Source: Jacaranda mimosifolia (Eukaryota; Streptophyta; Magnoliopsida; Lamiales; Bignoniaceae). Taken from it: a stretch of DNA of 64,000 nt. Under the pieces are notes generated by a model. It made no database searches. It was given only the letters and a program-made list of their open reading frames with translations, and had not been told where the DNA came from. The stretch covers positions 29,737,744 to 29,801,743 of the forward strand of contig CM032123.1 in assembly GCA_018894105.1 (NCBI GenBank). Reading direction: 5' to 3'. This document shows, in pieces, positions 12,019-24,287 of this stretch (within the stretch, counting starts at the first letter, position 1; each line of letters opens with the position of its first letter). The position numbers and the translations under genes are program-made.

Positions 12019-14628
12019 TCAGCTAGACCTAGCACCCTTAGCTCGCACGCCCTCTTCGATCGCTTGATCGAGCTCATCACTAGATGAAATAGGGACGAGC
12101 ACAGGACCTTCAATTTCTTGCTTGGGCATTGCAGCGAGGGATGGTAGGATTTTAGGGGCTGGTGGAGAAGGCCCCAGCTCATCGATGAAGAACGAGCCTA
12201 GCAGAGGAAATAGCAAATTGAACAGGTTGACCTTGTTGTTCCGGATGTTGAATGCAAAGTCATTAGCGAAGGAAAACTCTTTCATCAACTCCGCGAGCCT
12301 CTTTTGGTAACCAGTCAGGGCCTCGGCCATGGGCGCACCAGCAACCCCATGCTTAGGCACACCTTCGTTGGGATTAAGATACATTTCAAGCTACTCGGTC
12401 AGTATCGGGCTGAGGTGATCCTTGTCTTCTGGGCCGAACTGATAACCCAGATATTCAAGCTGCTTGACTGCTTTCTCAAAGGCCACATTTGCATTAACGA
12501 GGGAGAAGATGATGCTAGCGTCTTGGAACGTTGAGCACAACATGAACTATTGCATGGCCTCTCGTCGCATCAGCGGCAACTTTCGAAAAAGCTCATCTCG
12601 AGCATATTGCATTATCGTGTTGTATCTTTGGGTTCGGCCATACTCATAGCTCTGTTGTGAATCTAACCTCGCCTTCAACAGTAGCTCATCGATCCTGCTC
12701 TTCTCTGCCACCACAAGCAGGAGTTGCGAATCCTTTAGCTTGAGTTGCCAATCTCTTTCCCTAAGCTGCTTGTCAAGCTTCTCGATCTTCGCTTGCACAA
12801 ACTCGAGCTGAGCCTTCAACGTTTTGGCATCTCCTTGGCCCTCTCGAAGCTGGTCATAGACAAGCTGCTCAATCCTCGCTTATGTAGACTTGAGCTAAGC
12901 CTTCAACGTTTTGGCATCTACTTGGCCTTCTCGGAGCTGATCACAGTCCCCAAGCGCTAGCTCTAACCTCCTGTAAAATTGGTAGCCTAGCTGGCTAACT
13001 TGCAAAGGAAACAACCTCACTCGATTAGAACGAAAATAAACAAAAGTAGAACAAAGTGCTTGACAAGCGACTTAAATTCGACTAAACACTTACTATATTT
13101 GAGTGATATGCTATAGCCCTTAGCGCCCCATCCTGGCTGAGCTCCATGAATTTCTTCTAGTTGGATGAGAAAAGACCAGACATTATCACTTTAAGCAGCA
13201 TAGCCCCAGTCTACCCCGCTGTCAGCATCGGTAGAAAATTATGAACAGCCATGGCGCCATCGGTGCCTAACTGAGGCGAGGACAACTTAGGCAACTGGAA
13301 CAACTGTTCCTTTTCTCGTTGCCCGAAGAGGTTGTAACCAGTAGGCAACTTCGGGGCTTCTGCCTCGCCTTTACCTTTGTCGGCAGTAGATTTCTTCTAA
13401 GTAGGGCCCTTTGCTCAGCCGCCAACCTTTTTTGTCGAGGAAAGGGCTGGTGGTCCTAATAGCTGGTCGCGTCGGTGGAGTTGCTGCTCAAGCTGGAGGA
13501 GCAGCTAGCGCGGATAATTCATCTTGTGGCGGCACCACGACTTAGGCTTCCTGACGAGTCGCTGCATTCTCGCGGTGCTGTTAATTCTTCTGCACACGAA
13601 CCAAAACTTGTGCTTGTGTCTGGTTCATGATCTCTTCTCAATCTGCATGATAAGGAAGAAGGATAAATTAGCTTCGACTAAAAATATGATATTGATCAAT
13701 AAAAAGGCTAATGAGGTCTACCTAGTCGAGAATCGACTGGTAAATCTAATTGAGCAGGCGACAAGCCTGCTAGCACTAGATTTTTCTCTTCGATATACCC
13801 TGAGGCCTCCATCTGACCAAACTGAACTAAATCACAGATAAAGGTATTTGGCTAGGTTGGGGTTACATTATTGGGCATCTCGACTTGCCCCCACCACTAC
13901 ACCTTAGGAATATTGAAACCCTTAGGCGCCCGAACATAAAGGTAACATTTCTTCCACTCCTGTCCATAGGACGATGAGGGGGTCACTAAGAACTTTCTTC
14001 GAGGACGAGCAGTCAAATAATAAGAGCCTGACTCGTTAAAACTACCCGAATTTTGTGATATGGGTAGGTGGAAGAGATTAGTGAAGTTGGCGAAAGAAGC
14101 AGGCTGGTCATGTATATACATCAGAACAACAAAGCTGTATAAGGTCGAAAAACAATTGGGAAGAAGTTGGGTTATACAGACTTCCAGACATGTCAGCAGG
14201 TCGACTATAGATTAGGCAAGGGGAAACTTAAGCCCACACCTAAAGGCCTCTTTGAATATAGTTATGCACCTAGCAGGTGGCCGATGCATCCTATCAGTAG
14301 GATCGGGAATGATTACCTCATACTCCGGAGGAACATGATATATTTTTCTAACAAGTGCGAGGTCGGTGGAAGTGATTTTAGAAACGGTCTCACTATAGTG
14401 GTCGGGAGTAAATAACCAACCATGTGACATAGGTGGCTGGCTCGGCCCAGCCTCACCCCCAATGGCTGCACAACTGTCGCTTGAGCTGTTGAAGCTTGAA
14501 CTATTGCCAGAAGAGCTATCAGACTCGCTAGTTGAGTCACCTCCCCCACCAGTCGGAACCAAATCCGATTTTGTTGCCTTACTATTACTACCTTGGGTAC
14601 CCTTGTCCACAAACACCTTTAACATCAT
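12019..14628 (-). pseudogene. Antisense ORF of the Tat element (gypsy-type 'transposase 28' domain plus coiled coil)
   Basis: On the minus strand, ATG at 14628 opens a frame that reaches 13897 with a single TAA at about 14212. The N-terminal half has an acidic and serine-rich stretch, then PPARCITIFKEAFRCGLKF. That resembles the 'putative gypsy type transposon' (PF04195) domain. The frame then continues through FLVTPSSSYGQEWKKCYLYV. Towards 12960-12547 is a coiled coil (KIEKLDKQLRERDWQLKLKD) containing an internal near-duplication of about 28 residues. 12819-12547 and 12384-12019 are in one frame separated by two stops. Tat elements are known to carry such an antisense ORF; its function is unknown. 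Confidence 0.75.
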
Positions 14629-15004
14629 TGAGATTCAAGAAAATAATAACTTGCTCGAAAGAATTATGAAAACTTACGTGTTGTGGAAGTCAATACCAGA
14701 GCACAATCGACTATATGTGCAAAGCAATTGACTGAATCGACCTGATGGAAGGCTGTAAAAGTGAAAATGGGAACTTTCACCGCTCCTATTTATAGGCTTC
14801 AGTGCACGGCAACTAAAATGACTGCAATAGTTACCTAGCCATCGCTTGATGCTTCACGTGACCCAATGTAATAGGCACATTTAATGCGCCGGAGCCCTGG
14901 TCAATTTCCGAAACTTTGGTTGACCAAGTTCTTGTAGAATAGCTACTTCCCCATTCTTTCTCATCGATTCTCTCGATCAGGACTCGAAAGTGGGAGGAGG
15001 CTCA

Positions 15005-15818
15005 TGATATGGGATGGCCCAGCAAGTCCAGCCCAACAATATTCGATTAGGATAGAAATATGGTATATAGCAGTCCAATTACCATGCCCAATCTATCGAC
15101 CGTCACTCGACCTCATGAACCCTACCCATCGTACTGAGTAATAGCATTCATCCAGTCAACCAGGCGCTGGTCGACCATAACCAGGATACGACGTCCCCCA
15201 TCCGATCAAGAAGGAATGAACATGATGAGATTACATCTTGTCGACTAGAGTTAGAAGGTATCTTGCAGGAGTATTCACCTCGACTAGGGAAGTCGAGCCA
15301 TATCGACAGCCCCTCGGCCGCATTGAATGCTCTACCAAGCGGCGTGCCCCCGTATTAATGGCGCGTGCCACTACAGTACTCCATTTTTCAGTAGCGCCAG
15401 GCTAGTGCACCCCACCAGTATACCACCTTGTCCTAGGTTGTGCCACTTGGAGTAGTACACAGGCAGGGGAAGACTTCAAAACCCTCTGGTAAGGACAAGG
15501 GCCATCCCTGCCTAACGAGGGCACCATAGTCATATCAGCTACCTTAAGGAGGCTATAAATACCCCATTATAAGCCTTCAGCAAGATATGCCATTCATCAC
15601 TCTCATGCCCTCACTCTGCTGCTCTACTTTCTAGTCGATATATATACTGACTTGGGCGTTGAAGTGCCTTAGCCGAGGGTACCTCGGCTAGTCTGACGTT
15701 TTCTGTTGATCGCAGGACTTGATCCAATTACATCGAAAGCATCCGCTTCGACCTCCACTAGGTTGACCATATTGGATTTCAGCCAAATACACTCATCAAA
15801 CGATTTCTACTCTCATCA
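15005..15818 (+). repeat. 3' LTR of the Tat element
   Basis: The LTR begins TGATATGGG right after a purine-rich tract (GAAAGTGGGAGGAGG, 14986-15000) and ends ATCA, giving TGAT...ATCA short inverted ends over 814 bp. It carries TATAAATA at 15554-15561. The last 265 bp match the truncated 5' LTR. Confidence 0.88.
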
Positions 15819-17491
15819 GTATGTTTTCATATGGTGTACCTACAGCGCCCTCATTTTCTTTTTAATCTTTATAACTACAAGTCTACAATTATATATTAAC
15901 TACCATTTATAAATCACACAATCTACACATTCTATACCCATAATTATCATTTTACCTTAATACTTTGTTATTATTTATGTAAAAACTCAAACAAGTATCA
16001 AATGCTATTAAAAATTAATATTATATCAAAAAATAAATTATTTATTTTATATTATAAAAATTTTAACACACACATTGAATATGCCCAAATTGATGATTAT
16101 GATTGAACTCCAATAACTTAGCTCAGTTCATCTTATTAAAGCATGTCCCTGAGGACTGACCGAGTTGTCCTCTTTGTCGTTCGTTTTAGTAACTCCTGTT
16201 ACTCCGGCAACTGATCTGGTTATGTTAACTTCGAGGTTCCATTAGGTCTGATCAGCCAATTGACCTAATTGAAAGTGCAGTTACGCTGAATAAGTGGGCA
16301 GGCACAACTAACAGATGTGTGGGTATTAATGAATACATGTATACATCATATATATATATATATATATATCTCAATCTACTATATATAGAAATATATATAC
16401 GTGTATATATACATTGCAAGGATTACAAAGAGAAATATGGAGAATGAACGTCTGACTAATAATCTAATATGACATGTAGACAGTGGTGTTACAAAAGAAA
16501 ATTATAAAAAATGGAAAAAAGTAAATTTTGATGAGATAACACTCCTTTTTACTTTTTTGCAGAATTCATTTTTGTTAATTTTTTATAACTCCTATACTTT
16601 AAATAATTTGAAAAGGAACCAATCATGTTTGGAATACGTTGGACACGCTATTACCTATATTTTATGTAATATTAGTCCTATGCTTTGATGTGTTAGAACT
16701 TTTTTGTTTCTAATTTCTTTTACGCACCAAAGCCCTGTTTACTTCACTTGATGAACCAGGATGATCACCCGCATCCTTCTTCATCATTTGCTTACTGTAA
16801 TAGATGATGGCCGAGTAAGAAACATCTAGATTTTATGGAGCACTTAACCATACAAGATTTTATAAAGTCGAAAATATAATAGAGGATGAAATTATAAATT
16901 CACATATATTATAGACTGTTCTTATACTAATTTTTAGATGTACTATACTTTTTCTTTATCCCACATATTCAATGAAATCATGTTATAATTGTAATATGTT
17001 TGTCCCAATAACCACCTATATATACATGTAATAAAAAACTCCCATTATTTCTTCCACAACCATCCATATACTTAAACATTCTAATTATAACAGTATAAAT
17101 ATGGTTTTCATTAAGTTTCTTGGAGTAGATTAATTTTTAGAGTGCATACTATCTTAAATTTTCATAAGAGATAACTATTATTGGTACTTATTATTTTTAC
17201 ATAAGATGAACACATGATAGGATTCACAGTAATGATATTTAATTTATATAAAAATTGAAAAACCTGATATTTTAAATTGTATAAGAATGGCTAGAAAAGG
17301 TTCATCATTATATCAGTTATAAATATATTTTCTAGTATAAAAATACAGGGATAATATTATATAAATATGGAACACGTATGACGAATACTCATATTTATAA
17401 AGAGAAAGAATTCATGTCAATGATGGAGTCAATATCGATTTGTTAGACTTGTGTAACCTGATAAAGGAGAAAAGGGAACCACAGAGATTAT
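15819..17491. other. AT-rich intergenic DNA with an AT microsatellite
   Basis: No gene recognised. A (TA)n microsatellite sits at 16348-16369. The rest is unassigned AT-rich sequence without clear coding or terminal repeats. Confidence 0.6.
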
Positions 17492-17808
17492 TGTTGTAAG
17501 ATGAGTTGAACTGACTCATGAGACGACTCGATTATAACTTGAGCTTGGGCTTTATAATGAATCGAGCTCGAACCTTAATTTAGTTGTTCAAAAGGCTCAT
17601 GAGCTTTTTTTTTTATTTTATAAATAGTTATATATATTAATTAAATAATTATTATATATTAATAATTTACTTTTTTTATTTTTAAATATTATATATATAA
17701 TATTAAATAATTATTATATATTAATAATTAAATTTTATTGAGTTGAGTCGAGCTCGAGCCTTTAACAGGAGGCTCATCGAGCTCGAGCTCGACTCATTTA
17801 CACCCCAT
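17492..17808. mobile_element. hAT-like MITE
   Basis: The left side (TTGTAAGATGAGTTGAACTGA) and the reverse complement of the right side (GGGGTGTAAATGAGTCGAGC) form imperfect inverted termini around an AT-rich core. Clusters of GAGCTCGAGC are subterminal. This resembles common plant non-autonomous hAT elements. The target duplication was not resolved. Confidence 0.5.
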
Positions 17809-18100
17809 AACAGAGACAATCTATCACTTGAAATGCGCCCGACATACGAACTAAATTTTTATTTTAATAGTTTTATTGCATTCTGGATAAATATAATTAA
17901 AATTAGTGTTGTGTTGATTTCTTTGGATCCTTCATTATTTAGTCGGAAGGAGTATTTCTGTATTTGTGTGATTATTGTTGTAAAATTTTAATGAAACTTT
18001 ATGTTTATTATACTATAAAATGCATGTAATTTTATAATTATAATTGAAATAAATAGACAATCAAATTAAATAGCTAGTTTGGATGATTTATATTACTTGA

Positions 18101-18514
18101 TGTTGTTCTAAAATCATGATGGCCTTTCTTCTCATGTGCAAGTACTGGCAGCTCAACACAACCCAAAAATAAAACTCAAGAAGGCAACAATCAATCTTGT
18201 CTTTTGTTGTGAGTATGATCACAAGAACACTACAAACAAGTCCTTATCCAGTTGTCAAAAGTAGTATAAGAAACTAGTTTATAAAATGTAGAAATGCTTA
18301 GAATACAAGAGATATAGGAATAGGGTCTTTACCTAGACACCTATGTTACTTAGGATGATACATATAACCTAAAAATTTAAAACCAAATGATGGCATTGTG
18401 GATGTTACAAAGTTAATAAGAATGTTTCAAATTAACAGGAATGTTACACAGTTTAAATAAAAAAAATAAATATTTGTTTAAATTTTTGAAAGTTTAAAAC
18501 TTTCCTTCGTAACA
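18101..18514 (-). repeat. Possible LTR of an old minus-strand retrotransposon
   Basis: Read on the minus strand, a purine-rich ACTTTGTGGGGAAT (18528-18515) is followed by TGTTACGAAGG. The segment can end in AACA at 18101, giving TGTT...AACA over 414 bp. This is the layout of polypurine tract plus 3' LTR. It may belong to the gypsy remnant at 19130-19175 and 30453-31330. No second LTR was found. Confidence 0.35.
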
Positions 18515-18524
18515 ATTCCCCACA

Positions 18525-19129
18525 AAGTTTAAAATTCAAAATGATATATAAGATAATATAATAAAACAATTGAATACCATGCAGTGGGAGCTTTTTGAGC
18601 TTGAACCTACACTTGATGATTTCTATTTGAGGGAGCTATAATGGGGTTGTGCTTTGAATTATGTTCCTTGGCGAAACTTCAATACGTCATACACCTACAT
18701 TGGTCTTTGTTTGAAGCAAGTTAGTGCTATTAATGGCCATGCACTTTTATCTTGATTCTCACGAGGATTTTTAAAGTCAGCCTAAACCTATAGCCACCTC
18801 CTCATGGAAACTCTCATTTAGGTAAAACCTCCAAGGGTACGTGTGACCTATACTCAGCGAACTTTCCGCCTTGGTCTCATTAAGGTTAAAGCCCAACCTA
18901 ACAGCATTATGCACAATACTATTATCATATATATGGGAAGAAGATGCTCTCCTCGTAAAGCAGTATTGAATGATTCATGCATTATAGGTCGTTTCCACCC
19001 ATTAAACCTTCTTCATGAGGTCTCTAGTCATGAAGTTTGGATTACTTCTGGAGGTGACTCTCTTATGGGCTTAACCTATCACCTTTGGTAATTTATACGC
19101 ACCTAAGGTAGGCCTTTGGTGAATTATCC
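18525..19129. other. Unassigned sequence
   Basis: An 82-residue plus-strand frame at 18843-19091 has no recognisable motif. The stretch lies between a possible LTR and an RNase H remnant, so it is probably degenerate retrotransposon interior. Confidence 0.4.
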
Positions 19130-19175
19130 ACCAAGTTGCATGGAAACACATCCAAGTCCATCCTGGATGTATAGG
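19130..19175 (-). pseudogene. Downstream piece of a gypsy RNase H, left of the MULE
   Basis: On the minus strand, the bases after the target duplication encode GLGCVSMQLGG, the RNase H block that follows VVYTDAS in Ty3/gypsy elements. The VVYT part lies at 30453-30500, on the far side of the 11.3-kb MULE. The two pieces were contiguous before that insertion. Confidence 0.7.
19167..19175. repeat. 9-bp target-site duplication, left copy
   Basis: ATGTATAGG, identical to 30444-30452 on the other side of the element. Confidence 0.92.
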
Positions 19176-19515
19176 GACCAATTTATAAAAATAATACAGG
19201 AAAAAAAACTTTTACAAAACTATCGCAATTTGGGAGGAATTGCAAAACTAGCGTAAGGCATGGCTGCCAACCATGCCTTTAGCTATATTTTCTATTTTTG
19301 TTTTTTATCGCCATACCAAAAGAGGCGTGGCTCTCTTGGGAAAGCAATTTTTATTTTTATTTTTAAATTGCAAGAGGCGTGGCTACATGGCAGACCACAA
19401 TACTAAGAGGTGTGCTTGGGGGATTTTTTTTTTTTTTTTTTAAAGCACCACGCTTCTTGCATGGCGGAAAGTATTTTCAAAATACACACAAGCCACGCCT
19501 CTTGGTGCGTATATA
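19176..19515. repeat. Left terminus of the MULE with subterminal GCCACGCCTCTTG-like motifs
   Basis: After the roughly 75-bp terminal inverted repeat come several copies of AAGAGGCGTGGC or its complement, at about 19320, 19375, 19405 (diverged), 19445 and 19490. There is also a hairpin, AAGGCATGG/CCATGCCTT, at 19254-19280. The motifs point in both directions. Clustered subterminal motifs are typical transposase-binding regions; that role is inferred here. Confidence 0.75.
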
Positions 19516-20451
19516 TTCCCCCTCGGTTCCACTATTGATATTCTCATAAGTTACCTTCTCATTCTCAGACAAAGCCGAGTGCTGGTGTTGTGAGTGCGAT
19601 AAGTGTAGGAAAAATTGAAGAGGAAAAGCAAAGAGAAGGAAGAAGAAAAGACAAAGAAGAAGAAATTGTGTTTAAAATATTTTGAAATAAGGTAAATTTT
19701 AATTTTTTATTTTTGGTTATTTTGTGTTATTATTTTTGTTTTGTTAAGATAATATATTGCATTTTTTTAAAATTTTTTATAGTTTGATTAGAAACCTTAT
19801 TTTGGAGGAGGAAGATTTTGACTCACAAATATCAGGTTGGTTTTTAATTTTTTAGACGTATTTTAATTTAATTTGTTTAATACTAAGTTTGACATGATAT
19901 TGTGATTCGAAAGTTAATTTTAATTTTTAGTTTGAATAATTTGAAAGTCATAGACATGGCATTAGTATTAGTTGATATTTATGGTTTTTCCTTTGTAATT
20001 ATTAATTCATACAAAAGGAAAAAGAAAATAAAAGCGCATTATGGAGTATCAATATTTACATTAGTGGTTATTAAGTAATTGAAATGCTAATAATTTTACA
20101 TTAATTGTTAATAAATTTATATTAAGTTAGAAATTTAAAACTAAATAATAAAATTAATCCATATTAAGTGAAATATTTTTTAAGAAATTATGAATGTTAT
20201 ATATATATATATTTAAAAAAGTTATATCTCTTATAAATTATGTGTATCAAATTTTACTGATTACTTATATATATTAATTATATTGTAATTATATTAGTTT
20301 ACATACAATATATAGTAAATACAATGTATGATATATATAATAATATATAATGTATTATGTAATATATTATATATATTATAGTATATAGTACACACAATAT
20401 ATAATATATAATATATAATATACAATATATATAATATATATTATATCAAAA

Positions 20452-20700
20452 GCAGCTAAAGACAGCGCCTGGAAAAGGCGCTGATGTCAGCCTTAACGAG
20501 GGCAGACATCAACACAATATTTAAAAATATATATTATTTTAAAAATATATATATTTTTATGAAAAATAAATAAAATTAACTTTGAGTAGTAAGTATGATA
20601 TTATTATAATTTAATTTAGAATATATTATTTTATATTTAAAATTTGAATAAATAATTTTTTTAAAAATAAAAAATGAGCCCAAAGCACTTTAGATTTTTT
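20452..20700. repeat. Left inner inverted segment with palindromes
   Basis: AGCGCC/GGCGCT and GATGTCAGCC...GGGCAGACATC form two hairpins at about 20463-20512. From here to about 20700 the sequence resembles the reverse complement of 29840-30085, including GCTGATGTCAG and a shared ATTTTATATTTAAA core. These are further inverted-repeat blocks inside the element ends. Confidence 0.65.
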
Positions 20701-20865
20701 ATAAATTGACTATTTAATAAAATTCAAGTGTTTGAAGAATGTTTCTATTTTTATTTTAGTGTTAGCTTTTATTTTCAGTACAAATGTGCATAATCTTTAT
20801 TAATTTACATTTAAAATATATATAGATGATGATGCAGTTATTTTGTTTTCCTTTTGTTTTGTAGG

Positions 20866-23314
20866 ATGGATACTGCAAATGTGTATGGTCCACGTGATCC
20901 GACAGTTCTACACATGCAATCTACTCATCGATTAGAAGATGTATTTGTTCGGGATGTCGACACCACCTTGTAGTGAGACGAGGAGATAATTTGTTTTGAA
21001 ATATCATAAGTCATGAAGAGCTGCATGTCCGGGTTTTAAATTTATTACATAAGATGAGATTTTATGGTGTATATAGTTGTGGGCACTTTGATATTGATCT
21101 ACACTTGATCACGGCTTTAGTGGAGAGATGGCGTTCTGAGACTCACACCTTCCATTTTCCTATTGGAGAGGTTACAGTTACACTTCAAGACATGACTGTC
21201 ATATAGGGCTTACCAGTACGAGGTCGGCCTATTACTGTTGTAGACTCTAACTTGATGGTTGAGGAGTGGCAGGATTATTGTGAACATTATCTTGGTTTCA
21301 GGCCTGCCGAACAATAATTTAGGGGATCTCGCCTCCATTTGACAGCTATTGCCATGCACATTCACAACCACCATATTACAAATGATAGCTCTGATTTAGA
21401 GGTTGAACAAATTGCACGTGCATGTGCATTAGTACTTTTAGGAGGTGTTATGTGCCCAAATTCTTCAGGTAATGCAGTACCATTAGTGTACTTGAAGCAT
21501 TTCAAAAATATTCATGATGTTCGTAACTTCAGTTGGGGAACTGTTGTTTTGTCATTCTTGTACCGCGAGCTATGCACTGCATGCCAGCGGGGGAAACTTA
21601 ATATTGGTGGAGCGTTGCAATTACTATAGGTGAAATAAACATATTTAATAAATATTACATAGATGTATTTTTATTGTTATATGTCCCTTAATCACTTGTA
21701 GATTTATGCATGGACCAAGATTAGAACTCTAGCACCTATGGGTCTAATGCCCCGTATAACTATGGAACCATGGGTAATTGATGAACATGAACTGCCGATG
21801 CCTCCATATGGTGCTCGGTAATATAAGCTCAATTGTGATTTGTAGTCATTCCTAATAATATATGTATCATAAATTAATTTATAGCTTATATGTGTAGGTG
21901 AATGCAGTATTTCTCCTTTACACATACTGCAAGTTACTTTGTACGGATTATGCGATCCATGCTTGATAGAATGTCAGCACATGAGGTGACTATATTCATA
22001 TATATATATATATTGTTATGATATTAAAAATAAGTATACTTTCATTTGAATATGACTTAAGTACTTTATATGCAATTTATATGGCAGTTGTATGCAATAG
22101 ATTCCTTTGATATTCAGAATTTACCACCTGAGCATGCCCCAGAACTTTAGATCGTAGCTTTTCCATTGATCAACTATGCTATCATTGAGATACATCATCC
22201 TGAGCGGGTTCTGCGATAGTTTGGCATGATCCAAAATATTTCTCCAGTACCAATAGAACGTAATTTACGATTACACGATATATCCTGCAAAGGTTGTGTT
22301 GGTACAGATTGGTACACATACCATACCTTATATGTTTCTCAATGGAATAATATAGAGCAACTTGTTGTTCAACAACCCAACATCATGGGATCTGAATCTA
22401 CGGATGTTGGATATATGACATGGTATGATCGGATCACACGTCGACTTATATCACTATCCTACACAGTCATAGACATGGGATATTGTCCAGTTGATCCACG
22501 TGCATGGCATGATGTGGTATGTATACAATTCTGCTGTAGGAAACTATAATATGATATTGATTTTTTACAATTAAGATTACTTAACATTAAATCATTTGTT
22601 TTGCACATTGCAATATGATAGAATGCAAAACCTGGTGCTCAGCTGTGATTCTGTTGTCGATGAGTCTGAAATTACATCATGGACACAGTTTAGAGACCAA
22701 ACTAGATCGATTGCTGAAGAGGTGTCAGATATAGCTGCGCGATAATTTCCATTCGAGGTGCCGCAACAACCAGATGCTCCATAACAAGAGGCAAGTCAAA
22801 GTAGAAATAGGAGAAGAAGAAGGCATATCATTAGGTCTAGTAGCTCGATAGAGGGTGATTTACACTTAAACACGAGCAATGCTTCGTCGAGTGGAGTTGA
22901 TGTGGTAGGTCCATCTCGTGTCAATCTTGACTTATATTCAGACTGATACATACCTCAACTAGTACAGACTGATGAACTAACACCATTACCTCTATATATA
23001 TCGATATTCAATCAGTCATTCTCTGCGTTAGTGGACACAGATCTTGGCCTAAGTTGGGGTTCAACTGGATATAGCTATTCAGAACTTGTACCAGCACGCC
23101 ACTCATGCAATGTATCAACAGTGCCATATCCAGATATGTTAGGATATATCGTGATAGTGCTTCATCGAGCTCTACCACTTCTTCACAATAGAATTTTAAT
23201 TTGAGTGAGGATGAAAGGCAACAATCACCACATGATCATGCATCAAATGAAGGCGGTCGAAGACAACGAAGAAATAGGACTCGACGTGGTTGTGGCACAG
23301 GGGGGCATTATTAG
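20866..23314 (+). pseudogene. Plant mobile domain (PMD, MAIN-like) gene of the MULE, with introns and a few nonsense changes
   Basis: ATG at 20866 sits just after an acceptor-like GTAG, suggesting a 5' UTR intron. The protein starts with YGPRDPTVLHMQSTHR. After a stop and frame change come HFDIDLHLITALVERWRSET, HTFHFPIGEVTVTLQDM and GLPVRGRPITVVDS, the core of the aminotransferase-like plant mobile domain (PF10536). The intact 96-codon block 21339-21629 continues it. Exons at 21702-21817, about 21899 onward and 22088-22516 carry YAWTRIRTLAPMGL and TDWYTYHTLYVSQWNN. The C-terminus is Arg-rich (RRQRRNRTRRG) before the stop at 23312. Nonsense codons sit where Trp or Gln is expected. PMD proteins of the host act in silencing; transposon versions are known but their role is unclear. 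Confidence 0.82.
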
Positions 23315-23531
23315 AGTTTGATTGCAGACAATTTTTCTAAAATTGTATTACTTTAAAAGAACCAGCTGCTATATGAATATTTATGTTGTTCACTAAATTA
23401 TTTACCATAATTTGTGTTAAATTATAATAAATTTAAGGATATAACTGAAACAATTGTAATTAAGTTAATATATAGCATATAAAAGTAGCAAATACAATAA
23501 AAATAGTTAAACATAAGACATAAATGAAAGT

Positions 23532-23933
23532 CTAGTTATTCTCCTCATCAGATATCTCAACATTTGATCGATAAATAGGACTTTCACTGAGTGCCCATCG
23601 GCTTCTTGCTTCATTGAGTAACCCTGATGAAGCATAGTTTCTTGCTATTTGTTGAAAGTAGACACGAGATGAATGCATAACCCTCATATTGTTTTCTTCA
23701 CGTATGCAATTAAGAGCTACTGTCTTTTCTTGTGGTGTGCCTCAGGGCATGGTGATGGCTTTTCGTCGAGGACAACGAATACCAAGCTCATGACAATTTA
23801 TGACAAAGCTTTCTTGTTCATATACACGGAGATGCCATTCATCTTCCATTTTTGCTAAGTATGTTGAAGAGTATCTTTGATTTGGATTTAATGAGTAATA
23901 ATAATCATTATCTAAGAACCAACTACGACCCAT
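23532..23933 (-). pseudogene. Small unknown gene of the MULE, copy 1 (133 codons, one nonsense codon)
   Basis: I do not recognise this family. From ATG at 23933 the frame reaches a stop at 23532 with one TGA, where the paralogue has Arg (CGA to TGA). The middle carries ELGIRCPRRKAITMP and then NCIREENNMRVMHSSRVYF. The tail is acidic, EISDEENN. It has no signal peptide or membrane segment and a high content of charged and aromatic residues. It is clearly related to the divergently transcribed 24288-24713 copy: ELGIRCPRRKAITMP against KLGVRIPRHRSLSMP, IREENN against IRKENN, and ISDE ends in both. A role as an accessory transposition or anti-silencing factor is speculation. Confidence 0.65.
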
Positions 23934-24287
23934 GGCAAGAAAAATATCACCAAGAGTATAATATAATTTCGGTGCTCTGAATGGCTCTATTTTAATGAAC
24001 TAATTAAACTTGTTTGAACCTACATATTTATAGACAATTTAATTAGGTCATTGAATAATTCAGGTGTGAAAGAAGAGTGAATAGTGAAAAGTGAACAATA
24101 ATAGTGTGCAGAAACTTGGCAGAGCATGATTATTTAATGTCACATAGAAACAAAAGTATGCAGTGTCATGATTATATAATATTCTAACCCACACGGTCAT
24201 ATTTACACATTTCTCTTATAAATGCATGGCCCACCATTCACATACCTTCATCATATTTAGAGTTTTATCTTTTAGAATTGAACTCAA
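23934..24287. promoter_or_regulatory. Shared upstream region of the head-to-head small genes
   Basis: These 354 bp separate the two divergent start codons and must contain both promoters. They include GAATAATTCAGGTGTGAAAG near 24053 followed by GTGAATAGTGAAA. The same phrase recurs in the repeats upstream of the transposase gene (25160-26150). The last roughly 80 bp resemble the sequence upstream of the third small-gene copy at 29490. Confidence 0.55.

Larger units (their letters stand above)
4096..15818 (+). mobile_element. Ty3/gypsy LTR retrotransposon, Tat lineage, decayed
   Basis: The order is LTR (truncated), primer site, gag, protease, RT, RNase H, archaeal-type RNase H, integrase, a tandem-repeat region, an antisense ORF, polypurine tract and LTR. 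The second RNase H and the antisense ORF between pol and the 3' LTR are established hallmarks of the Tat clade. All reading frames carry multiple stops and frameshifts. By eye the two LTR copies agree at roughly 85-90 percent over the shared 270 bp, with many transitions, which indicates an old insertion. The left LTR lacks its first roughly 540 bp, so no target duplication can be tested. A 1205-bp solo LTR is nested at 8416-9620. Confidence 0.9.

Noticed and set aside
12122..12960. Plus-strand frames in the Tat 3' region
   Set aside because: They mirror the minus-strand coiled-coil ORF, including its internal repeat.
18843..19091. 82-codon plus frame
   Set aside because: No recognisable motif and it lies within degenerate retrotransposon DNA on the other strand.
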